From positions 1 to 39,566 of the IMG/VR virus record IMGVR_UViG_3300028925_011785: a DNA stretch of 39,566 nt. The stretch is one strand, 5' to 3'. A program made the position numbers and the translations under genes. Shown one piece after another: positions 37,301 through 39,566 of the stretch (the first letter of the stretch is position 1; every line of letters starts with the position of its first letter). The notes beneath the pieces are model-generated. The model was not told where the DNA came from. It worked only from the letters and a program-made list of their open reading frames with translations, and made no database searches. The stretch is from a virus.

Positions 37301-39566
37301 CATGCGGCGCTCCGTCTCCAGATCCACCGCCTCTTGCTGGACGTTGCGCTTATCGTTCGCGGCGATCAGCGCGCGCCGCCGCTCCTCGACGCCGATCAAC
37401 GCCTCCAGCATCGTCTTGCCGTCGGGAAAGCCAGCATGCTCGGCGACGATATCCGGATTGACGCCATTCGCGACGACAGTCCGCGCGTTCGGCGCAGACT
37501 TCGGCAAAAGCGGAACCGCGTCGCGGCCAATGCGCGCAATGACCCCGTCGAGATCCAGCGGCATATGATCGACGCCCACGCCGCGGATCAGCCGCATCGC
37601 CTGGAACTCCGGCCGCGCCCCGACTTCGTCCGCGACTTCGGCGCGGACCTTTGCCTCCTCTTCCTGATAGCGCGCCGTGCGCGCGCGGCGGACGCGCTCC
37701 ATCGTGCGGTAAAGCAGCGCGTCGAAGGCTTCCGTCCGGCTTTGCTCGACGAGCCCCATATAAGCCAGCCGCTCTTGACCCGTCATCCCTTCGGGGACGA
37801 CGGTTTCGAAGAGCGCCCGCTCGTCGCTTTCGTGGATCGCCCAGCTTATCGCCGTATCCGTCGCGAGCATCCGGTCCATGACGCGGCGGACGTCATCGTC
37901 GATGTTGCTCCGCAAGTTTCGGACAACCTTGTAGATCCGCAAGAGCCATGCGCGGAACGAAGCGAAGGCGGTTTGCAGGCTGCGCGACGGCGCCTTGCCC
38001 TCCATGAAATAGCGCTCCATCCCGCGCGCCCACAGCTCATGCGCTTCGGTCGGGATCGGCTCGCCGTCGTTGACATCGATCCCCTCGCGCTTGAACCATG
38101 CCTTCACCGCCTCCCAATCGCCGAACAGCTTGCGCGCCTCCGGGCTCGCGTCCTCGCGGCCGACGGTCGAAAGCGCATCGGAGCGCAACTCCTCCAGCCA
38201 CAAATGCCCGCCTTCATGGAGCAGCGTCGAGAGATCCCGGTTTTGAAACAGCACGATCTGCGCGCGATTGTCGGCGAGGAAATCAATCCGGCCGCGAGCG
38301 CCGCCCTGCCCTTGGCTCTGATCGAAGCCGAAGGCTGCATCGCCTTCCGCTTCCCACCGCGCGATCGCCGCGTCGATCTCGTCGCGCGTCGCGCTATGGA
38401 TATCGACCCCCAGCCGATCGAGCAGCTCGCGCAGATCGTCGGCCGCGGCAAGGATCGCGTTATTAGCCTCCATCACCGGATCCAGCTCGGCCTCCGTCGG
38501 ATAAACCGGATCCCCGCGCAGCTCTTGCCCGATCGCGTCGAGAAGATCGTTCGTCGTCGCGCGGCCCTGCATATCACCGAAGAAGCCTTGCGACTGGAGG
38601 CGTTGCGCCCAGGCGTCGAGACTATAGTCGTTCCCGGATCCAGACCCCGGCAGCATCGACGCTTGCCCGTCCGCAGACTGATCGCGGATCAGGCTCTTGC
38701 GCTTCCGGCCGAAGATCCCGCCCGACACGACGCTATCGCCGCCCATCGACAGGATATCGCCGCCGTCGTCATTGACCCCGCCACCCTCGACGATCGTCTC
38801 GATCAAACTCTTCGCGCGCGGCGTCATCGGCTGCGCGCCCGTTCGCACCGCATTGATCAGCACGTCCAGACCATCGCCTTTGCGATAGGGTTTCAGCCGA
38901 TCCGGAAGATCCTGGCGGATCCCCGCGAAACTTTGCTGGAACAGATCGAAGGCGTTGCGCCCGTCGCCGAGCCGCTCCGCGCGCGTCGCATAGCGGTCCG
39001 CCCACAGATCCGCATAGGAGCGCGCTGCGTTGATCGAGAAGCCGGCCTCGCGCGCCTGACTAAGAACAGCGTCGAAGACCTTTTCCCGCGGCGCCGCCGC
39101 TTCGCGCTCCGCCGCAGCCTGCTCGCGCACCGTATCGCCGATCTTTGCGACGACGTCCGCATATTCGCTTTCGAACGCCTCGACTTCCTTTTGCGAGATC
39201 CCACCCGGCGACACCCGCACCGACGGCTTGATCTGCTCCCATACCGGCGTTCCCGCGAGATGCGCGGCGACAGCCGACATGGGGATAACCACGTCGCCGC
39301 CCGACGCGATCCCCGCCTCGACCTGTTTCCAGAAATCGCCGGTCAGGCCCGACATGATCCCGTCGTCTTCCTGCCCCATGTCCCAGCCGTTGGACTGATA
39401 CAGCTCGCGGATAGCCTCCGCCGGGATGAACATGTTTTCGAGCGGCGTCCCTTGGCTGATCCCGTCGATGAACTCTTCGAAGAGGCGCGGATCACGCTGG
39501 CGCGTCTTGCTCTCCGCCGCATCGCCCATGATCTTGTCGATCACGGCGATACCCTGCCGCGCCTGG
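34400..39566 (-). CDS. Giant polyvalent internal virion protein, 5' end beyond the right edge
   Basis: The frame is open for 1721 codons and enters from the right edge with no start. The 1714 residues counted from GTG 39544 begin with the polyvalent-type pattern AAESKTRQRDPRLFEEFIDG. A zincin-like HEGGH at 443-447 (STLLHEGGHLWLEEL) follows, then long coiled-coil regions (about 560-1250). Near the C-terminus are hydrophobic segments such as FWIMMVGPMAAALLTG and the closing GLPTGQVGQTAQYLADVADG found in such proteins. By T7 analogy (gp16 place) it is ejected with DNA and would act in the cell envelope. It may carry the left-edge transglycosylase as N-terminus. Confidence 0.75.
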   Translation of the reverse strand, partial: QARQGIAVIDKIMGDAAESKTRQRDPRLFEEFIDGISQGTPLENMFIPAEAIRELYQSNGWDMGQEDDGIMSGLTGDFWKQVEAGIASGGDVVIPMSAVAAHLAGTPVWEQIKPSVRVSPGGISQKEVEAFESEYADVVAKIGDTVREQAAAEREAAAPREKVFDAVLSQAREAGFSINAARSYADLWADRYATRAERLGDGRNAFDLFQQSFAGIRQDLPDRLKPYRKGDGLDVLINAVRTGAQPMTPRAKSLIETIVEGGGVNDDGGDILSMGGDSVVSGGIFGRKRKSLIRDQSADGQASMLPGSGSGNDYSLDAWAQRLQSQGFFGDMQGRATTNDLLDAIGQELRGDPVYPTEAELDPVMEANNAILAAADDLRELLDRLGVDIHSATRDEIDAAIARWEAEGDAAFGFDQSQGQGGARGRIDFLADNRAQIVLFQNRDLSTLLHEGGHLWLEELRSDALSTVGREDASPEARKLFGDWEAVKAWFKREGIDVNDGEPIPTEAHELWARGMERYFMEGKAPSRSLQTAFASFRAWLLRIYKVVRNLRSNIDDDVRRVMDRMLATDTAISWAIHESDERALFETVVPEGMTGQERLAYMGLVEQSRTEAFDALLYRTMERVRRARTARYQEEEAKVRAEVADEVGARPEFQAMRLIRGVGVDHMPLDLDGVIARIGRDAVPLLPKSAPNARTVVANGVNPDIVAEHAGFPDGKTMLEALIGVEERRRALIAANDKRNVQQEAVDLETERRMAERHGDIFDDGSIEEEALEIIQTDAGSERLASEIRQLARAIDPKEADGPPTPLDVIRSYAERVVREGRIVDQASGAAVERHRKAKAKASREAERSYLNGDNVVALKAKQREMIASELWRAAKNAKDQVDVIARRLDRFARTRNLKGMDQDYLDRIHEVLESYDLRPRSRDEIRERERFTEWAKREAEKGFEVFVPERLTMAGNKHFTRLTFEEIVAIDDTVQSLAHLGRQKMELLIGQEEQRLEDMVQRAEAAALALPMRKFSDARNEERSLIRDVDSSLVKMEFIADQLDGGDPNGVFNEVLVKGATQAANEKERLTRQVVDPLAKLYLDMPKAQLKRLAERVTVPEFVTVNPETKATVATTFTRAELLAVALNTGNTSNLEKMLIGETMALPEGLRVRHGWTEDRVMAVLDRELTREDWLFVEAVWRQINSLWPDIARSERDISGVAPEKIEGRLVETKYGTFQGGYYPMVYDPNRSQIAADNADDDAAKLFGGIGRTISTPKGHTITRTEAALPVHFSLERVLFNHINRVTTRIAYGRYARDVLKFAGHPKIRKLINQHIGPEYHGQIKGWLQRQVNDAALDTGMLSGIERVFRQVRVNATMVGLGLRFTTMAAQIGGWANSAAEIGPAWMARGMKETALGMGKIRSWVFDMSPEMAGRAEAFDRDVRTFYRDASRKLRGRRPGRTHKILDGISQASDAIGLDKIRAGAFWGIGMIDVYLVAMPTWVGAYYKATESMGMNVADAIAFADKSVRKSQAAGRAKDLAAFQDSNEGYRQLTTFYTYFSILYNKQRETNVAFQRRDWRRVMTNVFWIMMVGPMAAALLTGDVPDEEDRDVEGWASWMVSRFFFGLWSGVPVLRDVAAGLQREIEGKFTGAVEAPFYRMFSEVKKPVEDAIKVAKGEEPSERWIKNTITPIGYFTGLPTGQVGQTAQYLADVADGSQNPDGVGDVLLGVAKGPQDDQE

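Noticed and set aside
1-39566. CRISPR array, tRNA genes or integrase
   Set aside because: I found no evenly spaced long direct repeats, no tRNA-like cloverleaf with TTCGA loop, and no tyrosine or serine recombinase motif.

Overview
The window is almost certainly a podovirus genome, possibly complete, that infects an alphaproteobacterium, plausibly a sphingomonad. The evidence is a compact T7/BPP-1-type virion module (T7 gp11 to gp14 homologues, Bordetella phage BPP-1-like capsid genes), high GC, a GapR homologue (a family characteristic of Alphaproteobacteria), and many small genes with stop/start overlaps. No integrase, tRNA, rRNA, CRISPR array or host housekeeping gene is visible.

Layout. 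One control region at about 21.81-22.00 kb carries a duplicated operator-like element. It separates two divergent transcription units that converge on a bidirectional terminator at about 29.98 kb. The plus unit (22.0-29.9 kb) is a chain of mostly small accessory or early genes: Cys-rich zinc-ribbon-like proteins, a Lar-like restriction-alleviation protein, a DnaN-type sliding clamp, a RusA-type resolvase, a Tad2-like (DUF2829) protein, an Acb2/Tad1-like protein and a GapR-like DNA-binding protein. The minus unit starts at about 21.8 kb. It first encodes replication and metabolism genes (small HTH-like protein, methyltransferase-like protein, CHC2/toprim primase, VVA0879-type and DUF7694-type proteins, DUF3987 protein, small winged-HTH protein, DUF3307 membrane protein, GP88, HNH). 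It then encodes packaging and head genes (TerS, TerL, small MC protein, portal, Bbp19-like, scaffold, major capsid protein, Bbp16-like cement), then the tail and internal virion proteins, and runs off the left edge inside a transglycosylase gene. From the right edge the same strand carries a giant polyvalent internal virion protein, a tailspike and a lysis cassette.

The two contig ends fit each other. The gene leaving at base 1 and the gene entering at base 39566 have the same strand and compatible frame, and the gene order across the junction is the one expected for T7-like phages. The molecule is therefore probably circular or circularly permuted. Direct joining would remove part of the transglycosylase fold, however, so a short missing stretch remains possible.

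How the genes work together (inference). The primase and DUF3987 protein would start replication. The phage clamp would engage the host DNA polymerase III, since no phage polymerase is visible. RusA would resolve branches before packaging. Tad2-like and Acb2/Tad1-like proteins would soak up cyclic-nucleotide or cyclic ADP-ribose alarm signals of the host's Thoeris and CBASS defences, and Lar would blunt restriction. The most interesting part is this anti-signalling cluster at 28.6-29.9 kb, in which an uncharacterised coiled-coil gene and a GapR homologue sit beside the two predicted sponges.
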